Assembly (NCBI RefSeq): GCF_015163665.1
Contig: NZ_JADEUG010000009.1
Coordinates: forward strand, 60,743 to 124,742
DNA length: 64,000 nucleotides
Direction of reading: 5' to 3'
DNA from: Xenorhabdus sp. BG5
GTDB lineage: Bacteria > Pseudomonadota > Gammaproteobacteria > Enterobacterales > Enterobacteriaceae
Positions 11,101-21,200 of this stretch are shown one piece after another. The notes below the pieces were generated by a model. The model saw only the letters and a list, made by a program, of their open reading frames with translations. It was not told the origin of the DNA and ran no database searches. The stretch's first letter is position 1. Every line of letters starts with the position of its first letter. A program made the translations under genes and the position numbers.

Positions 11101-14100
11101 AACTTCCATTGCCAGTAGGCAGAAAAGCGGAAAGTGAGCAGGAAAAATCCATTTGTGAAGCTTTCTCCAGCTTGTTAGGTGTGCAAGAAGTCAGTGCAGA
11201 TGATGATTTTTTTGCGCTGGGGGGAGACAGTATTTCTGCGATGGCGCTGGGAACGCAATTGCGTCGCCTTGGTTGGCAGTTACGTCCACGGGATATTTTC
11301 AGTGAACGTACACCTGTGCGCATGGCGTTGAAGATGACGCCTATTGCCATTGTTAAACCTGCTTCTACACGCATGCAGAAGGGGGCGATCGATAGCCTGC
11401 CTATTTTACATTGGGTTGCTGAGTCTCATGGCATTAATACCCGTTTTGTCCACGGTGTATTTATACATGTTCCGGCAGAATTGCAGCCGCAACACTTATC
11501 ACAAGCATTGGTGGCCTTAGAGCAAGCGCACCCTGTACTGCGCGCATTGACTCGTGATGGTCGGCTGATTGTAGGTGAGTCTATTCCGTTATCCAAAACC
11601 GCTCATTACAGCCTATGGCAAGATTGCGAAGATATTGAAGCTTGTGCTGAGCAAGCTTTCCACGATGCCGTTATGCGTTTGGAACCTGCAAGTGGTCAAT
11701 TATTCCATGCTTGTTTATTACAACATAACGGTGTGTCTAAAGGATTAGTGCTTGTTATTCACCATCTGGCAACAGATGGTGTTTCGTGGCGAATAGTATT
11801 GGATGAGTTACGTCAAGGCGTAGAAGCAGCAATCGCCGGTCAGCCCGTAGTTTTGCCGGCAGAAGAATACACTTTGTACGATTGGAATGATTATCTGCGC
11901 CAAAATCTGCCACAACGTGTAACTGAATTGCCTTTTTGGCAACAAATGCTACATGAAAAAACACCCCTTTTAGGGCAGCGTTCGCTGGATATACAGCGGG
12001 ATCGCCAAATGACCTCCTGCAAGCAGCGAACATTATTGAGTGGCGAACAAACGGCCGCATTATTAGGGATATTGCCAAAGCAATACCACGCGAATATTGA
12101 AGAAATTTTATTAACAATGTTGGCAATGGCTTGTTATCGTCGTTTTAACGTCAATAAGTTACGCTTCCAGTTAGAATCTCATGGCCGCATTGAATTCGAT
12201 CAAACAGGCGATTTAGCCCGCACTGTTGGCTGGTTAACCGCTGAATATCCAATAGTGGTCAATTTACCGCTAACAGGAGAACACCAACCTGCGGAAATAG
12301 TCAGGGCAGTGAAAAGCGTTCTACGTGCAGTGCCCGATCGGGGGGTCGGTTATGGCTTACTACGCTACCTTGATCAAACAGGGCGGGAAATACTGGCAAC
12401 GCAAGAGACACCAGAGATCTTATTTAATTATCTGGGGCGCTTTGTCGAGACAGATCACTTATGGGCCCCACGACGAACTAAAAATCTTTTCCGGGATGCT
12501 TTTGCGGTTTATCAAGATCCCGCAATGTCTCTAAGCCATAGCTTGGAAATTAATTTGTTTGTGGATGAGCAGGGCAACATGCCACAGTTGGTGATTAATT
12601 GGCAATGGGTTGATGGTATTTTCAGTCACCAAGATATTGCGGAATTACATCGCGGCATGGCGTGTGCGGCTGATTGTTTAATCCAATTTGCCAGACAGCA
12701 GCCTTTACAAGCTATAGCAACGTTAGTCGCCGCAGAAACGGGGCTATCAGATATCGAGGAGAACGATCTCACTCAATTGACTGAGCGTTATGGTCCACTA
12801 TCTGCCGTATTACCGTTACTACCACTACAACAGGGGTTATTATTCCATGCACAGACAGCGACCGCGCAGGGTAGCTATAACTCATTGACACGTCTTTCCC
12901 TGTTCGGGTCATTGTCTGTTACTGAGTTACGTCAGGCTCTGTCAGTTTTAGTTCGGCTTCATCCTCAGATTGCTGCGAAATTTGATACTGAACAATACCT
13001 CTCTCCACTGCAATTGATCCCCATCATTTTTGATGACAAAGATTATTGGACAGTTGATTTCCATCAACTGCCTGAGTTGACAGTGGAAGAGGAAGAAGCA
13101 GCGTTACAAGAACTGGAAAAAGCAGAACTCACGCGGAACCTCTTTCAACAACCAGCAGCGATGTTACATGCATTGCTGGTACGTCACGGTAAAAGCTTAC
13201 GCCATACGCTATTGCTAAATGCTCATCATCTGATCGTTGATGGTTGGTCAACGCCTATTCTGGTTCGGGACCTTTTGACTTTGTTGAATCAAGGAGAGCA
13301 AGCCTTGCACAAACCTGAGTTACGTTATCAAGACGTAGTTCAGCAATTATTGGCGCGTGAGACGGAGCCTTCCCGTCAATGTTGGCAACAGGTATTGAAC
13401 GGTGTTCAACCAACATGTTTATTCGGTGAACAACGCCATGTTGGCGAGGTTAAAGAGCTTGAGATATTACTCGCACCAGAAATGGAACAGGCATTGACTG
13501 ACTTGTGTCAGCAACGTGGTTTAACGCTCAATACGCTGATGCAAGGCATTTGGGCGTTGCTATTGAGTATACAAAGCGGCTCATCTGATGTTGTTTTCGG
13601 CTCTCCTGTATCGGGACGGTTTGGGCAGATTGACGGGTTGGATCAGCATGTCGGACTGTTTAGTAACACCTTACCCGTTCGCGTTATTTTGGATATGGAG
13701 CAACCACTGTTACCTCAACTAGAACAGCTACAGGCACAACAGATCCAATTGATTGAACATGACAATATTGGTCTGGGCGAGATTCAGCGAATTGCAGATA
13801 CTGGCACGCTTTTTGATACTTTATTGGTGGTTGAAAATTACCCTGATGTGGAACAGGACAAAGGGAATAACGAGAATATTGCAGGCATCATCTGCCAAAA
13901 TATCAATAACCGTGGTTATACCCATTACCCTTTGACGTTACTGGTATTGCCGGGTAAGCGTCTGCGTTTATTAATGGAATATCGTGAAAGCGTTAAACAG
14001 CCTGATTATTTGGCTCAACGCATATTGTTCTTGTTCCAACAATTAATTGAACGGCCAGAGGTTGCGCTGTGGGAGTGGGGCTTACAATCTGCCGATGAAG

Positions 14101-16694
14101 CCGCACTAATTGAGGAAGTTAATAACACTTATCATGATATTCCTGCCAAAACACTTCATCAGACTGTAATTGAGCAGGCAGGCAAAACGCCTGACGATCT
14201 GGCGTTGTTGGATTGTCATCATCGTCTGACTTACCAGCAAATGCGCCTTCAAACTCGGCTGTTGGTTGATCGTCTAATTGATGCGGGTGTACAGGCAGGG
14301 GACATTGTTGGGGTTGCATTATCACGTTCGGTTCGGCTAAATCTGGCGTTACAGGCGATTCTGGAAGCAGGGGCGACATGGCTGCCTCTTGATATCGGCT
14401 ATCCTGATGAACGCTTAACCATCATGCTGGAAGATGCGCAACCTCGATTAGTGATTACAGAAAGTGAGTATCAGGCACGTTTTGTCCATCAGGCATCGTT
14501 GTTGCTGCTGGATAAGCTGGCAGATGAAACACAAAAGCCTATCCATCCTGCCGCCAATGTGACGCCTGAACATGCGGCATACATTATCTATACCTCTGGC
14601 TCTACAGGGCGGCCAAAAGGCGTGGTAGTGAGCCACCAAGCCATTGTTAACCGTTTATTGTGGATGCAGGATGCTTATTCATTGACGACAGATGATGTGG
14701 TATTGCAGAAAACTCCCTGTAGTTTTGATGTTTCTGTATGGGAGTTTTTCTGGCCGTTGATGACCGGTGCTCAGTTAATGATGGCACCACCGGAAGCGCA
14801 TCGCGATCCCACACGCCTTCGGCAACTGATTGATGATTACCACGTCACGACATTGCATTTTGTGCCATCAATGCTGGCAACTTTCATTGATTCTTTCGCG
14901 TTACAAGAACAAGAAGCCCCTTTCTGCCGTAGCTTGAGACGTGTTTTCTGTAGTGGAGAAGCCTTGTCCTGTGAACTGGCACATCGCTATCAAATGCTGA
15001 TTACTGCACCTTTGCATAATCTTTATGGGCCAACAGAGGCGGCGGTGGATGTGACATGGCAACCTGCGTTTGGTGAGGCATTGCAGCGTTGCAGTAGCGC
15101 TGGTGTCCCTATCGGTCGGCCGGTATGGAATACCCAATTACGTATTTTAGATCCTTGGTTGCGCCCTGTTCCCATTGGGGTGGCGGGTGATCTTTATCTC
15201 AGTGGGATTCAGTTAGCCACAAACTACCTGAATCGAGCTGATTTGACAGCCAGCCGTTTTGTGGCCGATCCGTTTACATCGGGTGAGCGGATGTACCGAA
15301 CGGGGGATATTGCCTGCTGGTCAGAAAACGGTGAGGTTGAATACCTTGGACGCAGTGACGATCAATTAAAAATACGTGGTCAGCGTATTGAACTGGGTGA
15401 AATTGAACAAGTGTTACTGGAACAGCCAGAAGTCGCTCAGGCCGCGGTTGCTGCACGTGAGTTGGGGCAGTCAAATCAGGCAATTGAGAATGTTGATGCG
15501 CGTCAGCTAATTGCCTGGGTGATCCCGCAATCAGGTGTGATATTGGATATTGCAGCACTGCAACAAGCAATGATGAAACGATTGCCTGCTTATATGCTGC
15601 CGGTCAGCTATGTAATACAGGAAAAATTTCCCCTGAGTGCCAATGGAAAATTGAATCGCAAGGCACTCCCGATGCCAGAGAAATTAACAACAGGCAGGTT
15701 ACCGCAGGCGGGTTTGGAAAGTCAGCTAGCTAAGTTGTTCGCAGAAATTCTAGCGTGCGACATTGTTTGGGCTGATGATGATTTCTTTGCTTTGGGAGGA
15801 CATTCGTTGCTGGCAATGCGTTTGGCAGCCGAAATACATCGACGCCTTAATCTCCGTGTTTCAGTCGGTCATATTATGGTCGCGCGAAGTGTAGAAAAAT
15901 TGAGTGCACTACTGGTGGATGAACAGAAGAAAAATTCGGCCGAAAACGGCGGAATAGGTGAAGTCTTACCGTTGAGGGAAGGTACGGGGCCAGCACTCTT
16001 CTGTGTGCATCCAGCGTCAGGTTTTGCCTGGCAATACAGTGGGCTTTTGCGTTATCTGGAGGGAGACTGGCCGATTATCGGCTTACAATCTCCTCGTCCT
16101 CACGGTGTCATTGCTGACTGCGACAGTCTCGACGCAATGTGTACACGCCATTTGGCGACTTTACGAAATATCCAACCTCATGGGCCTTATTACTTGCTGG
16201 GTTATTCTCTGGGAGGAATGTTGGCCCAGGGAATGGCTATCCGTTTACAGCAAGAAGGCGAGGAAGTTGCTTTTTTGGGATTGTTGGATGCTTATCCTCC
16301 AGAAGGTCAGGATTGGGGTGGGTTAAGCGAAGAAGAAGCCAAACAAGAAATTGCCCGTGAACAGGCTGAGTTTATGGCGGCTACAGAAGATGAACATGAT
16401 CCGCAACTGCGTAAGGAAAAGCAGGCCATGTTTGAGGATATCGTGGCTAACTATCGAGACGCTGTCCGCAGTTTATTATCCGCTGTTAACCAGAAATATG
16501 ATGGCGAAGCTACGTTGTTTGTCGCTACCCGAACATTGCCGCCTGAGTTGGATGTCGAGGAGACATGGGCTCCTTGGATTCGCCATTTACGGATTTATCG
16601 GCAAGATTGTGAACATGCAGATATCCTTTCTCCAGGTCCATTGAAACAGTGGGGTCCGCTGCTCAATAACATGTTGAAAAAACGTCGTACTTAA
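8130..16694 (+). CDS. entF: Dimodular EntF-like non-ribosomal peptide synthetase (C-A-T-E-C-A-T-TE)
   Basis: 2854 aa, more than twice E. coli EntF (~1290). Domains by motif: C1 (HHLMLDG, His157/158); A1 (TSGSTGKPKG at 635); T1 (GGDSI, Ser1034); epimerisation (HHLATDGVSWR, 1211; ESHGR; VPDRGVGYGLLRYL); C2 (HHLIVDG, 1699); A2 (TSGSTGRPKG, 2155); T2 (GGHSL, Ser2559); thioesterase (GYSLGG, Ser2693; CEHADILSPG). C1 and A2-T-TE resemble EntF closely, and A2 carries the EntF Ser-type pocket (FDVSVWEFFW, FVPSML, LYGPTEAAVDV). The A1-T-E-C2 block is extra. Hand reading of A1 gives approximately D-S-E-D-M-G-Y-I-D, with acids at pocket positions 239 and 278, suggesting a basic substrate (Lys/Orn/Arg). 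Predicted product: (DHB-D-basic residue-L-Ser) units cyclised by TE. Start GTG with AAGGAA upstream. No broken catalytic motif was seen. Confidence 0.93.
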   Translation: MPNVLPCTEIKSVDLTLPLVAAQPGIWVADQLANRRNVFTIAHYIEINGRLDRALFDAAIRQGLAEADTIHARYFVNEEGEPVQQIPAFCNAQQVIAPEWFDFSHGQSEKGESRSQELMRTDLAAELPADGERPLYRQVIMQVDAQPERWYWYQRFHHLMLDGFSFDALTRRIIDIYNAFSAGRQPTENPFCSFELVVKEYQSWEQSSAKAESATFWRKHTRERGVAVSLSTENIVNNNNVLPLHYHCHFPLTQFVSVREDDLLRQFQPAEIVMAALCLYFSRMSGEKHLSIGFPFMRRLGSQALCALGPVVNLLPLQIKLQDRMSLAEVAKAFVDEMKQVRRYQRYEAEQLRCDLGLSGSNNALYGPVFNYKIYNEALKLDGKSIKTHTLAMGPVDDLEFELCCYDDQLHLTLIANRNKYSEQTLQWHGERISYLLNQLIMQPQQSIAFIPLIPPPEQQRLDSWSCGPRTQPSVDSVSVLDLFLQQVEQQPDAIAIRCHNEQLTYHQLMVKVMQLARFLLLQGMGAEDVVAIGIPRSVDSIIAILGVLASGAAYIPLDLDYPQERLQLMCDDVQPALLITHLTTREQMPETFKAICLDDPQIATQCSRLSPLPVTDEERREKLRGEHLAYMIYTSGSTGKPKGVMSTHGGLLNLLTSHATHLFGPAIENFYRQHGRRARAGHTASFSFDSSWEPLFCMILGSELYIFDEELRRDAWGVVQQMNLLPIDIMDITPSFLIQLIDSGLLEKGNHQPAFIMIGGEAATPRLWELLKQQPQMDIHNYYGPSEYTIDTLGSSIRLADQPVIGRPVANTDIWLLDRYLQPVPIGAAGELYLSGAGIARGYLHRPGMTATRFVANPFRHGEVMYRSGDLMRWRPDGLLEFIGRVDHQVKVRGFRVELGEVENALVDLPEVSSAVVIAEPIGATYRLVGYCAVPDEQQRALPNISVLLLAALAKKLPDYMVPSLLMVLATLPISINGKIDRNALPKPQQLPLPVGRKAESEQEKSICEAFSSLLGVQEVSADDDFFALGGDSISAMALGTQLRRLGWQLRPRDIFSERTPVRMALKMTPIAIVKPASTRMQKGAIDSLPILHWVAESHGINTRFVHGVFIHVPAELQPQHLSQALVALEQAHPVLRALTRDGRLIVGESIPLSKTAHYSLWQDCEDIEACAEQAFHDAVMRLEPASGQLFHACLLQHNGVSKGLVLVIHHLATDGVSWRIVLDELRQGVEAAIAGQPVVLPAEEYTLYDWNDYLRQNLPQRVTELPFWQQMLHEKTPLLGQRSLDIQRDRQMTSCKQRTLLSGEQTAALLGILPKQYHANIEEILLTMLAMACYRRFNVNKLRFQLESHGRIEFDQTGDLARTVGWLTAEYPIVVNLPLTGEHQPAEIVRAVKSVLRAVPDRGVGYGLLRYLDQTGREILATQETPEILFNYLGRFVETDHLWAPRRTKNLFRDAFAVYQDPAMSLSHSLEINLFVDEQGNMPQLVINWQWVDGIFSHQDIAELHRGMACAADCLIQFARQQPLQAIATLVAAETGLSDIEENDLTQLTERYGPLSAVLPLLPLQQGLLFHAQTATAQGSYNSLTRLSLFGSLSVTELRQALSVLVRLHPQIAAKFDTEQYLSPLQLIPIIFDDKDYWTVDFHQLPELTVEEEEAALQELEKAELTRNLFQQPAAMLHALLVRHGKSLRHTLLLNAHHLIVDGWSTPILVRDLLTLLNQGEQALHKPELRYQDVVQQLLARETEPSRQCWQQVLNGVQPTCLFGEQRHVGEVKELEILLAPEMEQALTDLCQQRGLTLNTLMQGIWALLLSIQSGSSDVVFGSPVSGRFGQIDGLDQHVGLFSNTLPVRVILDMEQPLLPQLEQLQAQQIQLIEHDNIGLGEIQRIADTGTLFDTLLVVENYPDVEQDKGNNENIAGIICQNINNRGYTHYPLTLLVLPGKRLRLLMEYRESVKQPDYLAQRILFLFQQLIERPEVALWEWGLQSADEAALIEEVNNTYHDIPAKTLHQTVIEQAGKTPDDLALLDCHHRLTYQQMRLQTRLLVDRLIDAGVQAGDIVGVALSRSVRLNLALQAILEAGATWLPLDIGYPDERLTIMLEDAQPRLVITESEYQARFVHQASLLLLDKLADETQKPIHPAANVTPEHAAYIIYTSGSTGRPKGVVVSHQAIVNRLLWMQDAYSLTTDDVVLQKTPCSFDVSVWEFFWPLMTGAQLMMAPPEAHRDPTRLRQLIDDYHVTTLHFVPSMLATFIDSFALQEQEAPFCRSLRRVFCSGEALSCELAHRYQMLITAPLHNLYGPTEAAVDVTWQPAFGEALQRCSSAGVPIGRPVWNTQLRILDPWLRPVPIGVAGDLYLSGIQLATNYLNRADLTASRFVADPFTSGERMYRTGDIACWSENGEVEYLGRSDDQLKIRGQRIELGEIEQVLLEQPEVAQAAVAARELGQSNQAIENVDARQLIAWVIPQSGVILDIAALQQAMMKRLPAYMLPVSYVIQEKFPLSANGKLNRKALPMPEKLTTGRLPQAGLESQLAKLFAEILACDIVWADDDFFALGGHSLLAMRLAAEIHRRLNLRVSVGHIMVARSVEKLSALLVDEQKKNSAENGGIGEVLPLREGTGPALFCVHPASGFAWQYSGLLRYLEGDWPIIGLQSPRPHGVIADCDSLDAMCTRHLATLRNIQPHGPYYLLGYSLGGMLAQGMAIRLQQEGEEVAFLGLLDAYPPEGQDWGGLSEEEAKQEIAREQAEFMAATEDEHDPQLRKEKQAMFEDIVANYRDAVRSLLSAVNQKYDGEATLFVATRTLPPELDVEETWAPWIRHLRIYRQDCEHADILSPGPLKQWGPLLNNMLKKRRT

Positions 16695-16742
16695 GCTTGC
16701 AGCAATTGACTTTATCGTATTTAACGAACCGTATGGAACATT

Positions 16743-18017
16743 ATGGCTACTTCATCAATTTTTTTGGATTTTAGTTTACTTAAAAATAATGCCCATTTTC
16801 GCGCTATCTTTATTGCCCGTATGTTATCTGTCTTTGCATTAGGGATGCTGACGGTTGGTGTGCCTGTCCAAATGCAGTTTCTGACAGGATCTACCTTACA
16901 GGTAGGAATTGTGGTTGCACTGGACGGAGTCGGTATGTTCATCGGGTTAATCTTAGGAGGAATACTGGCTGATCGTTATGATAGACGTAAACTCATTTTG
17001 TTTGCCCGTGGCACCTGTGGTCTCGGTTTTGTCGCTCTGAGTGTTAACGCATTCCTGGACTCTCCGTCCCTGTATATGCTCTATTTTCTTTCTGTTTGGG
17101 ATGGTTTTTTTGGTGCGTTGGGGATGACGGCATTAATGGCAGCCATCCCCAATTTAGTCGGGCGGGAGAATCTGGCGGCGGCAGGCGCCTTGAGCATGAT
17201 TACTGTTCGCATCGGTGCCATTATTTCACCGGCATTAGCAGGGATTATTATTGTTGCTGGTGGGCCAGGATGGAACTTTGCCGTGGCAGCCATCGGTACA
17301 TTAGCCACATTGTTACCCCTGATGAGGCTCCCTGAAATGAAGCCCCAACCAAGTAAGCAAGAGCATCCAATCAGTGCGTTGATAAGCGGAGTGAAATTTG
17401 TTTGTCAGCATAAAATTGTGGGCAGTGTCATATTGGTAGGGATGATGATCAGTATCGCAGGAGCCGTGCGTATTCTGTTTCCTGCCTTATCTCAGGAAGT
17501 CTACCACCAAGGGCCGTCAGCAACGGGGCTGATGTATTCTGCTGTTCCTCTGGGAGCCATGATCGGCGCTTTTACCAGCGGCTGGATAGGACGAAGTGCT
17601 CGGCCTGGTGTTCTGCTTGTTATATGTGCTCTGTGCTCCTTTATCACGTTATCCATGCTAGGGATCGTGACCAATATCGTTCTGGCATTACTTGTGTTGG
17701 TTTGTTATGGATATTTGAATGCATTTGCATCCTTGCTGCAATTTACCCTTGTTCAGAGTCATACACCGGATCATTTATTGGGGCGAGTGAACAGTTTTGT
17801 CACTGCTCAAGATGTTACTGGCGATTCTTTGGGGGCATTGGGATTAGGTTTTATGGGCCGTTTGTTATCACCAGTAATCACCGCTTTTTCGTTTGGCACT
17901 TTTGCTGCACTTACCTGCTTGTTGCTTGCAGCAGTAGTAAAACCTTTACGTCATTCTACTCTGCGTGACAGAGAAACAAGCACCTTAGAACAGGGGCTCC
18001 AGCAAGATGATAATTAA
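16743..18017 (+). CDS. entS: EntS, enterobactin-type siderophore exporter (MFS)
   Basis: 424 aa major facilitator protein with about 12 membrane helices. The EntS-specific N-terminal pattern SLLKNNAHFRAIFIARMLS and the MFS loop GGILADRYDRRKLI are present, as is LLGRVNSFVTAQDVTGD near the C-terminus. It exports the finished catecholate siderophore across the inner membrane. It lies 48 bp after the NRPS gene with no terminator between, so it is probably in the fes operon. In E. coli entS lies elsewhere in the ent cluster; here it follows entF directly. Confidence 0.92.
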   Translation: MATSSIFLDFSLLKNNAHFRAIFIARMLSVFALGMLTVGVPVQMQFLTGSTLQVGIVVALDGVGMFIGLILGGILADRYDRRKLILFARGTCGLGFVALSVNAFLDSPSLYMLYFLSVWDGFFGALGMTALMAAIPNLVGRENLAAAGALSMITVRIGAIISPALAGIIIVAGGPGWNFAVAAIGTLATLLPLMRLPEMKPQPSKQEHPISALISGVKFVCQHKIVGSVILVGMMISIAGAVRILFPALSQEVYHQGPSATGLMYSAVPLGAMIGAFTSGWIGRSARPGVLLVICALCSFITLSMLGIVTNIVLALLVLVCYGYLNAFASLLQFTLVQSHTPDHLLGRVNSFVTAQDVTGDSLGALGLGFMGRLLSPVITAFSFGTFAALTCLLLAAVVKPLRHSTLRDRETSTLEQGLQQDDN

Positions 18018-18032
18018 TTGAAACTAGGGTTA

Positions 18033-18133
18033 TACCCATCGTCTTTCAAGATGCGTCTGACATCTCCCCGCGTAGCGGGGAGATGTCAACAATCACATTG
18101 ATTTGCAAGCTGCAACTTGAAATTCATTGGGTA
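18033..18133. mobile_element. 101-bp MITE-like palindromic repeat, copy 1
   Basis: Flanked by TA on both sides (18031-18032 and 18134-18135). The ends are imperfect inverted repeats (TACCCAT...CTTTCAAG and the complement of CTTGAAATTCATTGGGTA). A strong internal palindrome, ATCTCCCCGCG-TAGC-GGGGAGAT, is central. The same element recurs at 42489, 46285, 54890 and, truncated, at 62207. The TA duplication is typical of IS630/mariner-type non-autonomous elements; no transposase for it is visible in the window. It lies between entS and the autotransporter and could act as a terminator hairpin. Confidence 0.85.
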
Positions 18134-18284
18134 TAACGGAAATACAGAACGATTTCAATGTATCAAAATAACGCCATAACATGGAGTGTTATGGTGCTGT
18201 TGGAATTTGTGAATATAAAGGCTAATTAAATGTGGCATTTTATAAAAAAACATAAGAGCTGGTATTTTTGCAAATCAACAATGG

Positions 18285-21200
18285 ATGGTGACTAAAATGA
18301 ATAAGAGATACAGAATACCTTGGAGCCCCCTGACTTCCACGCGTTTATCAGTCAAAACCCAACCACGAGTGCTTTATCACGCTATAGCTTGCTGTTTGGC
18401 TGCGGCCAGCGCAGGTGCCTATGCAGAAAATTATGTTGAAAAAGGACGGATTGGCAATCCTGCCAGTTGGCGTTCCAGTGAGTTTTCGGCCCAATGGGGG
18501 CTGAGTGCAATTCACGCTGATGAAGCCTATGCCAGAGGCTATACCGGTAAAGGGATCAAATTAGGTATATTTGATCAGGCAGTTTATGCCAAGCATCCTG
18601 AGTTTATGGGAAAAGATAAGGTCACCAATTTAGTGACTTCTGGGATACGTGAATATACCGATCCCTATATTCCGGTGAAGAAAGGTGATTCATTTATTTA
18701 TGATGGCACGCCGTCCGTGGATAGGTACGGGAGGCTAGGAACACATGGTGTCCATGTTGCAGGTATAGCGGCGGCTGACCGAGATGGCAGAGAGATGCAT
18801 GGCGTGGCCTATAACGCCCAAATACTCACTGCGGATAACGGCGATCCCGGCCCTGAAGATGGCATTATCTTAGGTAATGATGGTGGTGTTTACCAGGCGG
18901 GTTGGAATGCACTGAGAGACAGCGGCGCTCGTATCATTAACAATAGCTGGGGGATTGGTATTGATAGGGAGCTTGAGAGAGGCGGGAAAGATCCGAATGC
19001 AGCCCATTTTACCTTAGCAGAAGCCCAGCAGCAGTTTGATGAAATCAAACCGATTTTAGGCACTAAACCTGGTGGGGCATATCAAGGCGCAATTGATGCT
19101 GCCCGCAGCGGTATTGTGACAATTTTTGCTGCGGGCAATAGTAATAACTACAGTAATCCAGATGCTATCGCGGGCCTGGCCTGGTTTGTGCCAGAGATTG
19201 CACCAAACTGGTTGACAGTCGCGAGCTTGCAACAAGATCCAAATACGACCAATAGCGAGCCTTATTCCATCAGCAATTTTTCCTCCCGCTGTGGTTATAC
19301 TGCCAGTTTTTGCGTTAGTGCGCCCGGTAGCGGGATCTATAGCTCAATTATTAAGGGAACTGGAATCGATGATATTACTACCGGTTATGACAGTTATAGA
19401 GGGACTTCAATGGCTGCACCACATGCTGGTGGTAGTATTGCGGTATTGATGGAGCGTTTCCCCTATATGAGCGGCGATCAAGTCACCTCCGTGCTTCGTA
19501 CTACGGCGACTGATATGGGAGAAAAGGGCATTGATGAGCTTTACGGCTGGGGATTGATCAACCTCGGTAAAGCAATAAATGGCCCTGGCATGTTCTATAC
19601 CGCAGAAGATATTCCTGAAAAATTCCGCATTCCAGATCCTGACGGAGTCGCCTACGGCAAGGGGCAGTTTATCGCTGATATTCCGGGTGTTGGCGCTGTG
19701 CTCGATAAGGGTAAACTGACTGAACGCATCTGTGATGCTGATCAGTGTGCTCAGGATCAATGGAGCAATGACATCAGTGGTCATGGTGGATTAATCAAAC
19801 AAGGTAAAGGTGCATTGACTCTCAGTGGCCAGAATACCTATTCTGGTCCAACTCTGGTCAAACAGGGATTACTGAACGTTAGCGGTAGTGTCTCTTCTGG
19901 CGTTTCAGTAATGGAAAGTGGCACCCTTGGTGGGAATGGTACGGTAGGGGCGCTCAATGTGCAGCGTGGCGGTACGGTAGCTCCCGGTAACTCTATGGGT
20001 ACGCTTAAGGTTACCGAAAAAATGACCTTTGAACCCGGTTCACATTACGCTGTTGAAATCGCTTCCGATGGGCGCAGTGACAAAATTCAGGTTGAAAGAA
20101 ATGCACAGCTCAATGGCGGAAAGGTTACCGTTTCCCTTGAGAATACGGTTAACTTACTTTCTTTTGAAGATGTGCGAAGCCTGAGTGGTCAGCAATACAC
20201 TATTCTTAGTGCGAAGCAGAATATCAATGGTCGCTTTGATGGCGTCGTCCCAAATTATCTCTTCCTTGGCACTGGATTGTCTTATCAGCCTGATGAAGTC
20301 AATCTCCATGTTGGGCGTAATGAAACGGCTTTTGTCGATTTTGCTAAGACACAAAATGAACGTGCAGTGGCTGTTGCCGCTGATACCCTTGGCATGGGTA
20401 ATCCGGTTTACGAAAGTATCTTAACCACTCGTTCTGCGGAGCAAGCCCGCTCTGCGTTCCGTCAGCTTGATGGGCAAATTCACGCTGATATCGCGTCTCA
20501 GTTGGTTAATGACAGCCGTTATTTACGTGATACCTTGAATTCTCGTTTGAGTCAGGCTGAAGGCCGTTCATCTTCGCCCGATATTCATGGAGACAATAAC
20601 GGTGCGTGGGTTCGGCTGCTTGGTGCATGGAGCCACGCTTCTGGTACAGCGAATGCGATGGGTTATCAGGCTTCCAACTATGGTTTATTCCTTGGTGCGG
20701 ATGCGCTTATTGATGAATACAGCCGTCTTGGTGTCGCAACGGGTTACACCCGTACTTCCCTTGATGGCGGTAACAGTGCTACTGCTGACAGTAATAACTA
20801 TCACCTTGCCCTTTATGGTGATCGTCAATTTGGTGACTTTGTTTTGCGTGCCAATAGCGGGTTCACGTGGCACCGTATTGATACCAAACGCTTTATCAGC
20901 TATGACAGTCAGCGTGACAGTGAGAATGCCAAGTACAGTGGGCGAACTGCACAATTATCCGCTGAACTTGCTTACCTTCTGCCGACAGAGGCTGTGAATT
21001 TGGAGCCATTCATTAACCTGGCTTACATCAATTTCCGCAATGAAGGCATTAATGAAGACGGTGCTGCTGCCGCACTTCACGGTAACAGCCAACATACTGA
21101 AGCAACTCTCTCCACATTGGGATTGCGTGCCAATCATAGCTGGCAGGCTGCATGGGGTTCTTCAATTACCCTAAATGGAGAATTAGGTTGGCAACACCAA

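Noticed and set aside
13200..13240. Second HHxxxDG domain after the first carrier as a second epimerase
   Set aside because: The domain at ~1699 starts with LPLLPLQQGLLFH and has HHLIVDGWST, the condensation pattern; only the one at ~1211 has the epimerase signatures.
11009..14400. Minus-strand open frames of 60-123 codons inside the NRPS gene
   Set aside because: They are shadows of the continuous NRPS frame and have no start signals or recognisable products.
18033..18133. MITE copies as ERIC or classic REP sequences
   Set aside because: Length (101 bp), TA flanks and the CTCCCCGCG core do not match the ERIC or REP consensus as I know them; kept as a separate MITE-like family.
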